A DNA stretch of 64,000 nucleotides from Phycisphaeraceae bacterium (GCA_028282805.1 JANQHD010000009.1:183383-247382), one strand, 5' to 3'; positions 28,115 through 37,155 are shown, counted from the first letter of the stretch. Notes: a model not told the origin generated them from the sequence alone. Numbers and translations are program-made.

Positions 28115-28564
28115 TTACGCGGTGAACCACTGCTGGTTGGTGCGTTGCCAGTCGACGATTTCGCCCTCACCGAACCACAGCGCCAGCTCGCGCTGGGCCG
28201 ACTCGGGGCTGTCGGAACCGTGCACGAGGTTGAGTTGCCCGGAGATGCCGAAGTCGCCGCGCATCGTGCCGGGCTCGGCCTTGATGCCGTTGGTCGCGCC
28301 GATGAGCTTGCGGCAGACCGCCACCGCCTCGTCGCCCCGGATCGCCAGCACCAGCACGGGCGATGAGGTGATGAACGCGATCAGGTCGCCGAAAAACGGT
28401 TTCTCGGCGTGCTCGGCGTAGTGCTGCTTGGCGACGGCATCGGGCACGAGCATGAACTTGCCGCCCACGATTTGCAGGCCCTTTTGCTCGAACCTCGCGA
28501 TCACCTTGCCCATGAGCGAACGCTGCACGCAGTCGGGTTTGAGTATGATCAGGGTGGTTTGCAT
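28115..28564 (-). CDS. ndk: Nucleoside diphosphate kinase
   Basis: Balances nucleoside triphosphate pools by transferring the gamma phosphate through a phospho-His intermediate. The 149-residue chain begins MQTTLIILKPDCVQRSLMGK, with His115 in the catalytic NLVHGSDSPESAQRELALWF. In the Kpn-loop region family members usually read F-x-x-L-V-x-Y-x-x-SGPV; here it is FFGDLIAFITSSPVLVLAIRG, with SSPV in place of SGPV. The start ATG at 28564 is the conserved one. Single gene between the terminator and the divergent Gfo/Idh gene. Confidence 0.95.
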   Translation of the reverse strand: MQTTLIILKPDCVQRSLMGKVIARFEQKGLQIVGGKFMLVPDAVAKQHYAEHAEKPFFGDLIAFITSSPVLVLAIRGDEAVAVCRKLIGATNGIKAEPGTMRGDFGISGQLNLVHGSDSPESAQRELALWFGEGEIVDWQRTNQQWFTA

Positions 28565-28693
28565 CTGATTACCTGTTTACCTGTGAAAATAATAATGTCG
28601 TGCGGGCGCGCAGTGTCGTGGAAAGATGCGGAGATTTCAAGCCGTCTATGGCGTATATTAGTGGATCGGTTTCTGCCCGCCTGAGGAGGCCCC

Positions 28694-30082
28694 ATGTCTA
28701 ACCGAATCAACTCTAACCGGATCAACCGTCGTCAGTTCGTTCAAGGCGCCGCCGCGACCACGGCGGGCTTGCTCATCGTCGGGCCGGGCGCATCGCGCAC
28801 GTTCGCGGCCAACGAGTCGCTGGGCATCGCGTTCATCGGCACCGGCGGGCGCGGCAAGTCGCACCTGGGGCTGGCCAAAGACCTCAAGGCCGCCAAGGCC
28901 GGCGACCGCGCCGTGTGCTTCGCGGAGGTGGACCGCGACCGTTGGCCCAAGCAGTTCCCCAACGCCGCTGGCTTCACCGACTTCCGCGAGATGTTCGACA
29001 AGAAGCACAAGGACATCGACGCGGTCGTCGTCGCCACGCCCGACCACACGCACTTCGTCGCCGCGTACTCGGCGATGATGCGCGGCAAGCACTGCTACTG
29101 CGAGAAGCCGTTGACCTACGCCCCGTGGGAGTCGCGCGTGCTGGCGGACCTGACCACCAAGACCAAGCTCGCCACGCAGATGGGCAACCAGGGGCACTCC
29201 AACGAGGGCAACCGGCGCATCGTCGCCTACGTGCGCGGCGGCGCGATCGGCGACGTCAAAGAAATACACACCTGGACCAACCGCCCCGTCTGGCCGCAGG
29301 GCGCCAAGGCCGCGGCGCTGCACCGCACGGGCGGCAAGCCCCCGGCCCACCTCGACTGGGACAACTGGCTCGGCCCGCGCCCCTACCGCGACCACCACGA
29401 GAAGCTGCACCCGTTCGACTGGCGCGGCTGGCTCGACTTCGGCACCGGCACCATCGGCGACATGGGCTGCCACACCTGGGATGCGCCGTTCTGGGCGATG
29501 GAGCCGACCTACCCCGAAAAGATCGAGATCATCAAGGCCGACAACCTCACCGACCAGACCTACCCCGACAACCAGGTCATCCGCTTCCGCTTCCCCGCGG
29601 AGAAGGGCCGGCCCGGGTTTACCGCGTACTGGTACGACGGCGGGTGGAAGCCGGACATGCCCGAGGAGTGGGAGTTCGGCGACAAGCAGTGGAACAAGAT
29701 CAACAGCGGCTCGCTCTACATCGGCACCAAGGGCAAGCTCGTCACGTCTGGCGACTACGGCGACAGCTGCTACCTCATCCCCAAAGCACGCCACAAGGAG
29801 TTCGGCCAGCCCAAGCGCATCTACGAAGCCTCACCCGGCCACCACGAGGAGTGGGTCCGCGCCGCCAAGGGGCTGGAGGCGTGGGACTACCCCAAGAGCA
29901 ACTTCACGTACGGCGGGGCGCTGAGCGAGACGATGTTGTTGGGCGTGATCGCGCTCAAGACGCCGGGCATGACCATCGACTGCGACTGGAAGAGCCGCAA
30001 GGTGCTCACCGCCGGCGCGATGCCCCACTACAAGCCGGCCTACCGCAAGGAATGGATCAAGGACCTCGGCGTGAAGCTGTAA
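28694..30082 (+). CDS. Tat-exported Gfo/Idh/MocA family oxidoreductase
   Basis: NAD(P)-dependent sugar or polyol oxidoreductase of the planctomycete exported type. The 462-residue chain begins with a twin-arginine signal INRRQFVQGAAATTAGLLIV, then the Rossmann strand IAFIGTGGRGKSHLG, DAVVVATPDHTHFVAAYSAM, and the catalytic EKPLTYAPWE region. C-terminal Gfo/Idh domain follows with DFGTGTIGDMGCHTWDAPFWAM and the tail typical of this group (HYKPAYRKEWIKDLGVKL). Substrate cannot be deduced. ATG 28694 follows GAGGAGGCC. It ends at a clear intrinsic terminator before a second family member. Confidence 0.93.
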   Translation: MSNRINSNRINRRQFVQGAAATTAGLLIVGPGASRTFAANESLGIAFIGTGGRGKSHLGLAKDLKAAKAGDRAVCFAEVDRDRWPKQFPNAAGFTDFREMFDKKHKDIDAVVVATPDHTHFVAAYSAMMRGKHCYCEKPLTYAPWESRVLADLTTKTKLATQMGNQGHSNEGNRRIVAYVRGGAIGDVKEIHTWTNRPVWPQGAKAAALHRTGGKPPAHLDWDNWLGPRPYRDHHEKLHPFDWRGWLDFGTGTIGDMGCHTWDAPFWAMEPTYPEKIEIIKADNLTDQTYPDNQVIRFRFPAEKGRPGFTAYWYDGGWKPDMPEEWEFGDKQWNKINSGSLYIGTKGKLVTSGDYGDSCYLIPKARHKEFGQPKRIYEASPGHHEEWVRAAKGLEAWDYPKSNFTYGGALSETMLLGVIALKTPGMTIDCDWKSRKVLTAGAMPHYKPAYRKEWIKDLGVKL

Positions 30083-30111
30083 AGCACTCACGCGCCACAA
30101 CACCACACCAG

Positions 30112-30139
30112 ACCGGCGTCAACGCGGCGCCGGTTTTTT
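30112..30139 (+). terminator. Intrinsic terminator between the two Gfo/Idh genes
   Basis: ACCGGCG (30112-30118) pairs with CGCCGGT (30128-30134), followed by six T residues. It ends the first Gfo/Idh transcript, so the second gene likely has its own promoter. Confidence 0.85.
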
Positions 30140-30227
30140 CGTGGCGGTCGTGTTTGTGTGTCATCTGTTTCGGGTCCGGTGCGTCACTATGGCAAGCCGC
30201 AAGGAACATTCTGCACAGGGGAACCCT

Positions 30228-31604
30228 ATGGACCCGAGACTTACACGGCGGGAGATGCTCGCCGGATGTGGCGCGGTTGGTATCGGCTTGGCGATGGGCA
30301 CGGCGCAACCCGCGCTCGGATTGCGGAACGACCCGGTAGCGGTGAGCAAAGAGTTGAAGGTCGGCGTCGTCGGGATCGGCAGGCGCGGGTCGACGCTGCT
30401 ACGGGGGTTGTTGCAGCAGGACGGCGTTCGGGTGGCCGCGGTGTGTGACCTCATGCCGCAGCGCACCGCCCAGGCGCAGGGATGGGTCGAGGAAGCCGGC
30501 CAGGGCGAGCCCGCCGCGTACACGCGCGGCGAAACAGATTACGTGCGGATGTGCGAGCACGAGGACCTCGACCTCGTGGTGGTGGCGACCGACTGGAAGT
30601 CGCACACGCCGATCTGCGTGGCGGCGATGAAGGCCGGCAAGCACGCGGCGACCGAGGTGCCGGCGGCGTTGACCGTCGCCGAGTGCTGGCAGCTGGTCAA
30701 CACCGCGGAGCAGACGGGCCGGCAGTGCGTGATGCTCGAGAACTACTGCTACTTCCGCCACGCGATGCTCACGATGAACCTGGTCCACCGCGGCGCGTTC
30801 GGCCAGCTGCTGCACCTCGAGGGGCGCACGCAGGAGAACTGGATCACCGAGAACTGGCACATCTTCGAGGAAGACGGGACGCTCGGCTGGTGCGGCGAGG
30901 CGATGGCACGGCGCGACGCGAACCAGTACCCCACGCACGCGGTCGGGCCCATGGCGATGTGGGCGGACATCAACCGGGGCGACCGGTTCGAATACCTGGT
31001 TTCGATGAGCAGCAAGGCGGTCGGCATGGCGCAAGGCGCCAAGCAACGGTTCGGCGACGGCCACGCGCTGGCCAAACGGGAATACGCGCAGGGCGACGCC
31101 AACACGACGCTGCTGCGGACCGCCAACGGCGTGACCATGTGCCTTTACTTCGGCGGCACCGCGCCGCAGCCGTGGAGCCCGTGGTTCCGCGTGCAGGGCT
31201 CCACCGGGACCGTGGCCGGCGACCTGTACGACGCGAGCGGCGAGCGGTGGATGGACAAGAAGATCGACACCTCGGGCCACGGGCGGCGCTGGGGCAACCT
31301 GGCCGACCGATTGGAAACGGACGACCACCCGTTGTGGGCGGAGCTCGGTGAGACCGCCCGGCTCAAACGCGTGCGCAACTGGAGCGGCACGTACGACTAC
31401 CTGATGCTGTACCAACTGACGCAGGCGCTGCGGCGGGGGCGCGCGGCGCCGATGAACGTCTACGACGCGGCCACGTGGAGCGCGGTGACCGCGCTGAGCG
31501 AGCGGTCGGTGGCCAACCGTTCACGGCCGATCGATTTCCCGGACTTCACACGCGGTAAGTGGAAGACGACGCCGCGAGAGAGCATGGACGCAGTCGTACG
31601 ATAG
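30228..31604 (+). CDS. Tat-exported Gfo/Idh family protein, GH109-like
   Basis: A 458-residue protein with Tat signal LTRREMLAGCGAVGIGLAMG, Rossmann motif VGVVGIGRRGSTLLRGLL, and VVVATDWKSHTPICVAAMKAG. The stretch TEVPAALTVAECWQLVNTAE and CVMLENYCYFRHAMLTMNLV matches the subgroup that includes GH109 alpha-N-acetylgalactosaminidases, which use tightly bound NAD to cleave glycosidic bonds (VPAALT in place of EKPL). That hydrolase role is inference from the subgroup. ATG 30228 follows AGGGGA at five bases; upstream codons add no family sequence and overlap the terminator region. Convergent with the zinc-ribbon gene, 30 bases apart. Confidence 0.88.
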   Translation: MDPRLTRREMLAGCGAVGIGLAMGTAQPALGLRNDPVAVSKELKVGVVGIGRRGSTLLRGLLQQDGVRVAAVCDLMPQRTAQAQGWVEEAGQGEPAAYTRGETDYVRMCEHEDLDLVVVATDWKSHTPICVAAMKAGKHAATEVPAALTVAECWQLVNTAEQTGRQCVMLENYCYFRHAMLTMNLVHRGAFGQLLHLEGRTQENWITENWHIFEEDGTLGWCGEAMARRDANQYPTHAVGPMAMWADINRGDRFEYLVSMSSKAVGMAQGAKQRFGDGHALAKREYAQGDANTTLLRTANGVTMCLYFGGTAPQPWSPWFRVQGSTGTVAGDLYDASGERWMDKKIDTSGHGRRWGNLADRLETDDHPLWAELGETARLKRVRNWSGTYDYLMLYQLTQALRRGRAAPMNVYDAATWSAVTALSERSVANRSRPIDFPDFTRGKWKTTPRESMDAVVR

Positions 31605-31634
31605 CTGACAGCGGGTATGTTGCCGGTGGATCGT

Positions 31635-32009
31635 TTATTCGCGCAGCAGGGCGAAGAAGCGGTTGAGGGCTTCGGCGAGAGTGAGTTCCTTGTAGTCGGC
31701 GAACTCGCCGGCGTCGAAGTACGCCCCGCCGCAGGTGATGCACTGCTCGTAGTGGATGTGCGGCTGGTGGTGGACGGTCATGGGCACCATCGCCCCACCG
31801 CAGCGCGGGCAGGGGTAGTCGCGCATCGCGTCGTGGATCGCCGACAGCGCGGCGCCGCCGTCGTCGATGCGCTCGCTGCCCTTGACGTTTTTGAGCACCT
31901 CGTGCTCGCGCGTGTCGAACCACAGGCCGGCGCAGTTGGCGCAGCGGTCGACCTCGACGTCGCCCACGCTGACCGGGAGCATCTTCGCCTTGCACTTGGG
32001 GCATTGCAT
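31635..32009 (-). CDS. Double zinc-ribbon protein (zf-TFIIB type)
   Basis: A 124-residue protein with two zinc ribbons: CPKCKAKMLPVSVGDVEVDR then CANCAGLWFD (residues 3-33), and CPRCGGAMVPM then CITCGGAYFDAGE (residues about 67-103). Each matches the small bacterial TFIIB-type ribbon whose second half reads C-x2-C-x-G-x-(W/Y)-F-D. Family function is not established; such proteins are assumed to bind nucleic acid or protein. No signal peptide. The C-terminal ELTLAEALNRFFALLRE is a short helix. Confidence 0.85.
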   Translation of the reverse strand: MQCPKCKAKMLPVSVGDVEVDRCANCAGLWFDTREHEVLKNVKGSERIDDGGAALSAIHDAMRDYPCPRCGGAMVPMTVHHQPHIHYEQCITCGGAYFDAGEFADYKELTLAEALNRFFALLRE

Positions 32010-32099
32010 CGTGCGGCTCCTTTCGTGCTTCTAAGGATACCCGCGGGCGCGTGGCGGGGGTAAGAAAAGATGGCGTCGGGCTGGCGGTTTTGCGGTTTT

Positions 32100-32170
32100 G
32101 GGTGAAGCCCGCGGCGCTGCGCCCGCACCGCGCTGCGCCCGCACCGCTGAAGCGGTGCTCGCCTTGAAGC
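32100..32170. repeat. GC-rich direct repeats with GCACCGCT-GA-AGCGGTGC hairpin
   Basis: Three copies of the word cgctgcgcccgcaccg-like sequence are followed by an 8-bp perfect hairpin GCACCGCTGAAGCGGTGC and TCGC. The same hairpin with the same flanks (GCCC before, TCGCC after) recurs at 32888-32912, bracketing the SecD-head-like gene. Confidence 0.6.
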
Positions 32171-32172
32171 GG

Positions 32173-32853
32173 CTACGCGTCGGCCCGATCGTCGCGGAAC
32201 GATTTGATCAACAGGGCCACGATGATCACGACTACCACGGCCGCGGCGACGATGAGGGACCGGGCAACCCAAGCGGGGATGGCCAAGGGGGCAAGCGACG
32301 ATCGCCTGCCGAACCGCTGGATCAGGTCGTCGGCCTCTGCGTCGTCGATGCCGCCGGGCCGCGAGATCTGGAAACTTGCGCCGAACGCGTCATTCACGGT
32401 GGCGGCGGTGAAGACCTCGTTGTTGCGCAGGAACACCATCGACCTGCCGATGTTGGCGGCGGTGAGCTTGCGCATCTGATTTGCGGTGTAATCGTGGAGT
32501 TCGACGTTGATCGCGCGGTGGCCCCTCATGTCAGAGCCGGCCGACATCACAATTTCATTGCGGGCGACCTCAACGCCCTTCATGGTGACCAGCAAGCACT
32601 TGAGGCCGTGGCGTTCGCTGGCGACGAAGCCGTTTTCGGGCTTTAACGCGTCGTCATCCCAGAGCACGGGGCGCCAGTGCGCGACGAGCTGCTCGTCGAG
32701 GTAGACCGCGTCGCCGATTGCCGCGTGGGCGGCTTCGACCAGCTCGGGGTCGGGTTTGGCTGCGATGTAAAAACCCAAAGTGGGTGCGGAGGCAGATGTG
32801 GCTCCGACGGGTTGTGCGAAACAAAGCACGATGGCGAGCGATGCGAGGCGCAT
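32173..32853 (-). CDS. Exported single-pass protein with a SecD P1-head-like domain
   Basis: The 226-residue chain begins MRLASLAIVLCFAQPVGATS, a signal peptide, and ends with a membrane helix VARSLIVAAAVVVVIIVALLIK plus a basic cytoplasmic tail. In between, residues about 110-190 (INVELHDYTANQMRKLTAAN, then IGRSMVFLRNNEVFTAATVN, then FQISRPGGIDDAEADDLIQR) match the P1 head subdomain of SecD, the periplasmic domain that assists protein export. SecD normally has 6 membrane helices; here the head stands alone. Role unknown. ATG 32853 has AAAGGGGG upstream. Copies of the same hairpin flank the gene on both sides. Confidence 0.7.
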   Translation of the reverse strand: MRLASLAIVLCFAQPVGATSASAPTLGFYIAAKPDPELVEAAHAAIGDAVYLDEQLVAHWRPVLWDDDALKPENGFVASERHGLKCLLVTMKGVEVARNEIVMSAGSDMRGHRAINVELHDYTANQMRKLTAANIGRSMVFLRNNEVFTAATVNDAFGASFQISRPGGIDDAEADDLIQRFGRRSSLAPLAIPAWVARSLIVAAAVVVVIIVALLIKSFRDDRADA

Positions 32854-32884
32854 GGCGTCCCCCTTTCGGGGCGTAGCATAACAG

Positions 32885-32914
32885 GAGCCCGCACCGCTGA
32901 AGCGGTGCTCGCCC
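32885..32914. repeat. Second copy of the GCACCGCTGAAGCGGTGC hairpin
   Basis: Identical 18-base hairpin to that in 32100-32170, with identical GCCC and TCGCC flanks, 720 bases apart and in the same orientation. Confidence 0.7.
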
Positions 32915-32925
32915 GTTGTGTTCAT

Positions 32926-32955
32926 AAATAAAACCCACGCGTGGGCGTGGGCTTT
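32926..32955 (-). terminator. Intrinsic terminator after dxs
   Basis: On the minus strand CCCACGC (32951-32945) pairs with GCGTGGG (32940-32934), followed by TTTTATTTA. It lies 29 bases beyond the dxs stop. Confidence 0.75.
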
Positions 32956-32979
32956 GGGGGTTTGATCAATACTTTGTGA

Positions 32980-34929
32980 TCAGCGCACGGGCTTGGGGGT
33001 GGCGGTGACGACCTGCACCTGGGGTTGGGGGGCGTGGCCGTTTTCGAGGATGGAGCGCACGGTGCGGGCGATGCCGGCGGTGTCGATGCCGGCCTCGGCG
33101 AGTTGGTTGGCGCGCGAGTCCTGGTAGATCCACCGGTCGGGCAGGCCCATGCGGGTGATCTTGCGGGTGTCGAGGCCCATCTCGTCGGCGGCCTCGACGA
33201 CGCACGTGCCGAACCCGCCGATCGCGGCGTGGTCTTCGACGGTCACGATCGGCCGGCCGGCCTCGATCAATTCACGGATCAAGCCCTTGTCGATCGGCTT
33301 GGCGAAACGCGCGTCGTACACCGAGACGTTGTAGCCCTGCTGGTGCAGCTGCTTGCGGGCTTCGAGGGCGTGGTTGACGGGGAAGCCGTAGGCGAGGATC
33401 GCCAGGTCCTTGCCGTCGACGAGCTTGACGGCCTTGCCCAGCTCGTACGGCTCGGGCTCGGCGGCGAACGGCTCGGTCGGCACGTTGTCGCGCGGGTAGC
33501 GGATGGCGCTGGGCCCGTCGCTGTGGTCGTTCATAAACCGCAGCGCAGCGTTGAGCGTGGGCTCGTCGTAGGGCGCCAGCAGCGTCATGTTCGGGAAGCT
33601 GCGCAGGAAGGCGATGTCGAGGAAGCCGTGGTGCACGGCCCCGTCGCCGCCGACCAGGCCCGCGCGGTCCATGCAGATGCGGACCGGCAGGTTCTGCAGC
33701 GCCACTTCCTGGAACACCTGGTCGAAGGCGCGCTGGGTGAAGGTCGAGTAGACGACCACGAACGGCTTGAGCCCGCCCTTGGCCATGCCGGCCATCATGT
33801 CCATGGCGTGCGACTCGGCGATGCCCACGTCGAAGGTGCGGTCGGGGAACTTGGGGATGACCTTGACGATGCCGGTGCCGTCGGGCATGCCGGCGGTGAC
33901 GGCGGTGACCCGTTCGTCGTTGGCCATGACGTCGATCATCGCGTCGGCGAAGGCGCTGGTGAACGACCGGCCGGAGCTGGTGACCTCGACGCGGCAACCG
34001 TTGACGACGAAGGGCTTGGGCGAGTGGAAGGTGGTCGCGTCGCCCTCGGTGAACTCGAAGCCCTTGCCCTTGGTGGTCTTCACGTGCAGCAGCACGGGGC
34101 GGTCGATGTCTTTGACTTCCTCGAGCATCTCGATGAGCGTGCGCAGGTCGTGGCCGTCGGTGGGCCCGAGGCAGAGCAGGCCGAAGTGCTCGAACATGTG
34201 ATCGTGGGCGAGGGCGGCCTTGGTGACCTCGCCGAGACGGTGGTAGGCCTCTTCGATGACGCCGCCGCCGGGCACCTTCTTGAGTAGCTCGGCGGCGCGG
34301 GCCTTGAGGTCTTTGTAGGTCTGGCTGACGCGCACCTTGTCGAAGTAGCTGGCCACGGCGCCCTGGGGCTTGCCGATGGACATGCCGTTGTCGTTGAGCA
34401 CGACGAGCATCTGGCGCTTGAGCGTGCCGGCGTGGTTGAGGCCCTCGAGGGCCAGGCCGTTGACGATGGAGGAATCGCCGACGAGCGCGGCGATGTGGCG
34501 CGGCTGCTCGGCGCCCCGGTCGACCAGCAGCTGGTTGGCCCGGGCCATGCCGACGGCGGTGGAGATGGCGGTGCCGGCGTGGCCGACGGAGAACAGGTCG
34601 TAGTCGCTCTCGGCGGGCTCGGGGAAGCCGGCCATGCCGTCGCGGGTGCGGAGCTTGTCGAGCAGGTGGTAGCGGCCGGTGAGCAGCTTGTGGACGTAGC
34701 ACTGGTGGCCGACGTCGAAGAGCAGCCGGTCGTGGGCGAAGTCGAAGACGTAGTGCAGCGCGAGGGTCAGCTCGACGACGCCGAGGTTCGGCGCGAGGTG
34801 ACCGCCGGTCTTGGCGACCTGGTCGCAGATGGCCTGCCGCATCTCGGCGGCGAGGTCGGTGAGCTGGTCGATGGACAGTTCGCGTAAGTCCGCGGGGGAC
34901 TGGATGGTCGGCAGGATGGGGTCAGGCAT
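32980..34929 (-). CDS. dxs: 1-deoxy-D-xylulose-5-phosphate synthase
   Basis: First enzyme of the MEP isoprenoid pathway: condenses pyruvate and glyceraldehyde 3-phosphate using thiamine diphosphate. The 649-residue protein carries GGHLAPNLGVVELTLALHYVF, the catalytic-site DVGHQCYVHKLLTGR, the ThDP motif GDSSIVNGLALEGLNHAG, the transketolase Pyr domain (VGIAESHAMDMMAGMAKGG, DRAGLVGGDGAVHHG) and C-terminal transketolase domain (VTVEDHAAIGGFG). Length is slightly above the usual 620-640. Downstream of an ispA-type gene by 151 bases on the same strand, so the isoprenoid genes may be cotranscribed. ispH and hpnCDE are 10 kb away. Confidence 0.97.
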   Translation of the reverse strand: MPDPILPTIQSPADLRELSIDQLTDLAAEMRQAICDQVAKTGGHLAPNLGVVELTLALHYVFDFAHDRLLFDVGHQCYVHKLLTGRYHLLDKLRTRDGMAGFPEPAESDYDLFSVGHAGTAISTAVGMARANQLLVDRGAEQPRHIAALVGDSSIVNGLALEGLNHAGTLKRQMLVVLNDNGMSIGKPQGAVASYFDKVRVSQTYKDLKARAAELLKKVPGGGVIEEAYHRLGEVTKAALAHDHMFEHFGLLCLGPTDGHDLRTLIEMLEEVKDIDRPVLLHVKTTKGKGFEFTEGDATTFHSPKPFVVNGCRVEVTSSGRSFTSAFADAMIDVMANDERVTAVTAGMPDGTGIVKVIPKFPDRTFDVGIAESHAMDMMAGMAKGGLKPFVVVYSTFTQRAFDQVFQEVALQNLPVRICMDRAGLVGGDGAVHHGFLDIAFLRSFPNMTLLAPYDEPTLNAALRFMNDHSDGPSAIRYPRDNVPTEPFAAEPEPYELGKAVKLVDGKDLAILAYGFPVNHALEARKQLHQQGYNVSVYDARFAKPIDKGLIRELIEAGRPIVTVEDHAAIGGFGTCVVEAADEMGLDTRKITRMGLPDRWIYQDSRANQLAEAGIDTAGIARTVRSILENGHAPQPQVQVVTATPKPVR

Positions 34930-35080
34930 GGTGTGGGTGGGCCTTTCGTCTTTCCTTGAATCTCTCGCCGCTTCAGCGCATGGACGTGTGGTGCTGCCAG
35001 CGGGTGGCGGCGCCTTTGACTACGCGTCTGTTCATACGGGTTGAAGCGGCTCGGCGTTCCATTCGCCCTATCTTCTCGTG

Positions 35081-36007
35081 TTACTTGGTTCGTACCGATA
35101 AAAAGTCGCACAGGTCGTGCAGCGGCCGGGCCGCGTCGCCCATGGGGCGGATCGAGTCGTGCGCGAGCTTGGTGAGTCGTTCGATCTCCGCGCGGCTGGC
35201 GTCGAGGCCAATCACCGCGGGGTAGGTCAGCTTGTCCTGGTCGACGTCCTTGCCGGCGGTCTTGCCGAGGTGCTCGGTGGTCTGCGTCACGTCGAGCACG
35301 TCGTCGACGACCTGGAACATCAGCCCGATCGCATCGCCGTACGTGGTGATCGCGTCGAGTTGGGCGTCGTCGGCCAGGCCCATCATGGCGCCCATGCGGC
35401 AGGAGGCCCGCATCAGCGCGCCGGTCTTGTGGCGGTGGATCGCCCGCAACCGGTCGAGCGGCTCGACCGATTCGTCGAAGTCGGGCAGGGTGTCGTAGAC
35501 CTGGCCGGCCACCATGTCGTTGGTGCCGGCGGCGAGCTCGGCGATGATCGCCCGGCTCAGCGGCGCGTCTTCGATCGACGTGGTCAGCAGCTCGAAGGCC
35601 AGGCCCATCAGCGCGTCGCCAGCGAGGATGGCCATCGCCTCGTTGGTTTTTTTGTGCAGGGTCGGCCGACCGCGGCGCAAGTCGTCGTCGTCCATCGCGG
35701 GCAAGTCGTCGTGGACGAGGGAGAAGGCGTGGATCATCTCGATGGCCGCGGCGGGCGGCATGGCCTGTTCGGCGGTGCCGCCGACGGCCTGGCAGGCGTA
35801 GATGACCAGCAGGGGCCGCATGCGTTTGCCGGGGGCGAGGGCGGCGTACTTGATCGCTTCGCGCAGGTTCGACGGCAGCGCCCGGCTGTCGAGGAACTGG
35901 TCGAGGTAGGCCTCGACCTTCGCCGCGGGCGCGGTGAGTGCTCGGATATCGATCTCGGCCGAGGGGCCGCTGGTCGTGGTCATGCCGATCGTGTTCCCAG
36001 GGGGCAT
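35081..36007 (-). CDS. ispA: Polyprenyl synthetase, farnesyl/geranyl diphosphate synthase type
   Basis: Head-to-tail prenyl diphosphate synthase of 308 residues. First Asp-rich motif LVHDDLPAMDDDDLRRGRPT (DDxxxxD, the medium-chain bacterial type with a 2-residue insertion), second QVVDDVLDVTQT, and the KTGALMRASCRMGA segment. Short-chain FPP/GPP synthases of the IspA type carry exactly this first-motif form; product chain length is inferred. Alternative start at an ATG eight codons downstream cannot be excluded, as neither has a clear ribosome site. It lies upstream of dxs and downstream of murG on the same strand. Confidence 0.92.
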   Translation of the reverse strand: MPPGNTIGMTTTSGPSAEIDIRALTAPAAKVEAYLDQFLDSRALPSNLREAIKYAALAPGKRMRPLLVIYACQAVGGTAEQAMPPAAAIEMIHAFSLVHDDLPAMDDDDLRRGRPTLHKKTNEAMAILAGDALMGLAFELLTTSIEDAPLSRAIIAELAAGTNDMVAGQVYDTLPDFDESVEPLDRLRAIHRHKTGALMRASCRMGAMMGLADDAQLDAITTYGDAIGLMFQVVDDVLDVTQTTEHLGKTAGKDVDQDKLTYPAVIGLDASRAEIERLTKLAHDSIRPMGDAARPLHDLCDFLSVRTK

Positions 36008-36060
36008 GGAGTCAGCTTCGCATTATAAAACGTTGCGGCAATCCACGCCATGTTCAGCAG

Positions 36061-37155
36061 TTATTCGCCTTCGAGCCGTTGCAACACCTTCTCCGCGACC
36101 GTTTGAGCGCCGTCGGCAACGGAAAACGGCTCGATTTTTTCGCGCATCGCCGCCAGTTGGGCCGGGTCTTCGCGGAACCGCCGGAGGATCGGGGCCAGTT
36201 GGTCGGCGTTGGCCCGCGGGTCGACCAGGTCTTTGCAGACGACCGCCGCACCGGCCTGCTCGTAGGGCGCGGCGTTGCGTTTCTGGTGCTCGTCGCGGTG
36301 GTATGGGTAAGGCAGGAAGACCGTCGGCACCCCGTTGGCCACCGCTTCGCCCACGCTGCCGGCGCCGGCCCGGCTGATCGCCAGGTCGGCCGCGCCCCAC
36401 GCGGCGCCCATCTCGTCGAGGTAGCCGCGCACGTCGGCGTCGAGGCCCGCCTGCTGGTAGGCGGCGGCGACGGGCACGTGCCGACCTTCACCGGTCAGGT
36501 GCAAGATGCGCCAGCCGTCCAGCTCGCCGCGCCGCGCCAGTTCGATCATCGCCTCGTTGATCGACTGCGCCCCGCTGCTCGCCCCGGTGACCAACAGCGT
36601 CAAGCCGACGTCTGAGCGCCGCGAAGAGCCGGATTGACTTGCCGCCAGCGCCGCCCTTCTCACCGGGAACCCCACCGGCTCGCTGGGCGCCCCCAGCCCG
36701 ACGTTTTCGTAAACGCTCAGCACCTCGTCGCATATCGGCGCCAGCTTGCGGTTGGCCTTGCCCGCGGTCGCGTCGAGGTTGACCATGACCACGCCGATGC
36801 CCAACCGCTTGGCGGCGAACACGACCGGCCCGCTGACGAAGCCGCCCATCGCCACCACGCACCCGATGCCCTCGCGGCGCAGGTGCTGGCGGGCGGACCA
36901 CTCGCTCTTCTTGAAACGATAAACAAACCCCGGCAGCTTCAGCGGGTTGCGCGGCCAACCGACCACGGGCAGCGTGACGAAGCGCTGGCCGGCCTGGTTC
37001 AAGATGCGCCGGTCGATCGGCCGGCTCGAGCACATGAACAGCACGTCGAGCTGCGGCGCGCGTTCGCGCAAACGCTCGGCGATGGCCAGCGACGGGTACA
37101 GGTGCCCGCCCGTGCCCCCGCCGGCAAACACGATGCCTCCGGGTGAGTCGTTCAT
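36061..37155 (-). CDS. murG: UDP-N-acetylglucosamine:lipid I N-acetylglucosaminyltransferase MurG
   Basis: Makes lipid II from lipid I at the inner face of the membrane. The 364-residue GT-B protein begins MNDSPGGIVFAGGGTGGHLY with the MurG glycine loop GGGTGGH, then AMGGFVSGPVVFAAKRLG, the second GGS loop as VTGASSGAQSINEAM, and the donor motif ISRAGAGSVGEAVANGVPTVFLPYPYHRDEHQ (S/R-A-G-A-x-(S/T)-x-x-E). The start ATG overlaps the ftsW/rodA stop by four bases (ATGA), indicating translational coupling. No other mur or fts genes follow; ispA comes next. Confidence 0.96.
   Translation of the reverse strand: MNDSPGGIVFAGGGTGGHLYPSLAIAERLRERAPQLDVLFMCSSRPIDRRILNQAGQRFVTLPVVGWPRNPLKLPGFVYRFKKSEWSARQHLRREGIGCVVAMGGFVSGPVVFAAKRLGIGVVMVNLDATAGKANRKLAPICDEVLSVYENVGLGAPSEPVGFPVRRAALAASQSGSSRRSDVGLTLLVTGASSGAQSINEAMIELARRGELDGWRILHLTGEGRHVPVAAAYQQAGLDADVRGYLDEMGAAWGAADLAISRAGAGSVGEAVANGVPTVFLPYPYHRDEHQKRNAAPYEQAGAAVVCKDLVDPRANADQLAPILRRFREDPAQLAAMREKIEPFSVADGAQTVAEKVLQRLEGE

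Noticed and set aside
33025..34287. Plus-strand open frame opposite dxs
   Set aside because: Mirror of dxs with Val/Gly/Glu bias; dxs motifs are complete on the other strand.
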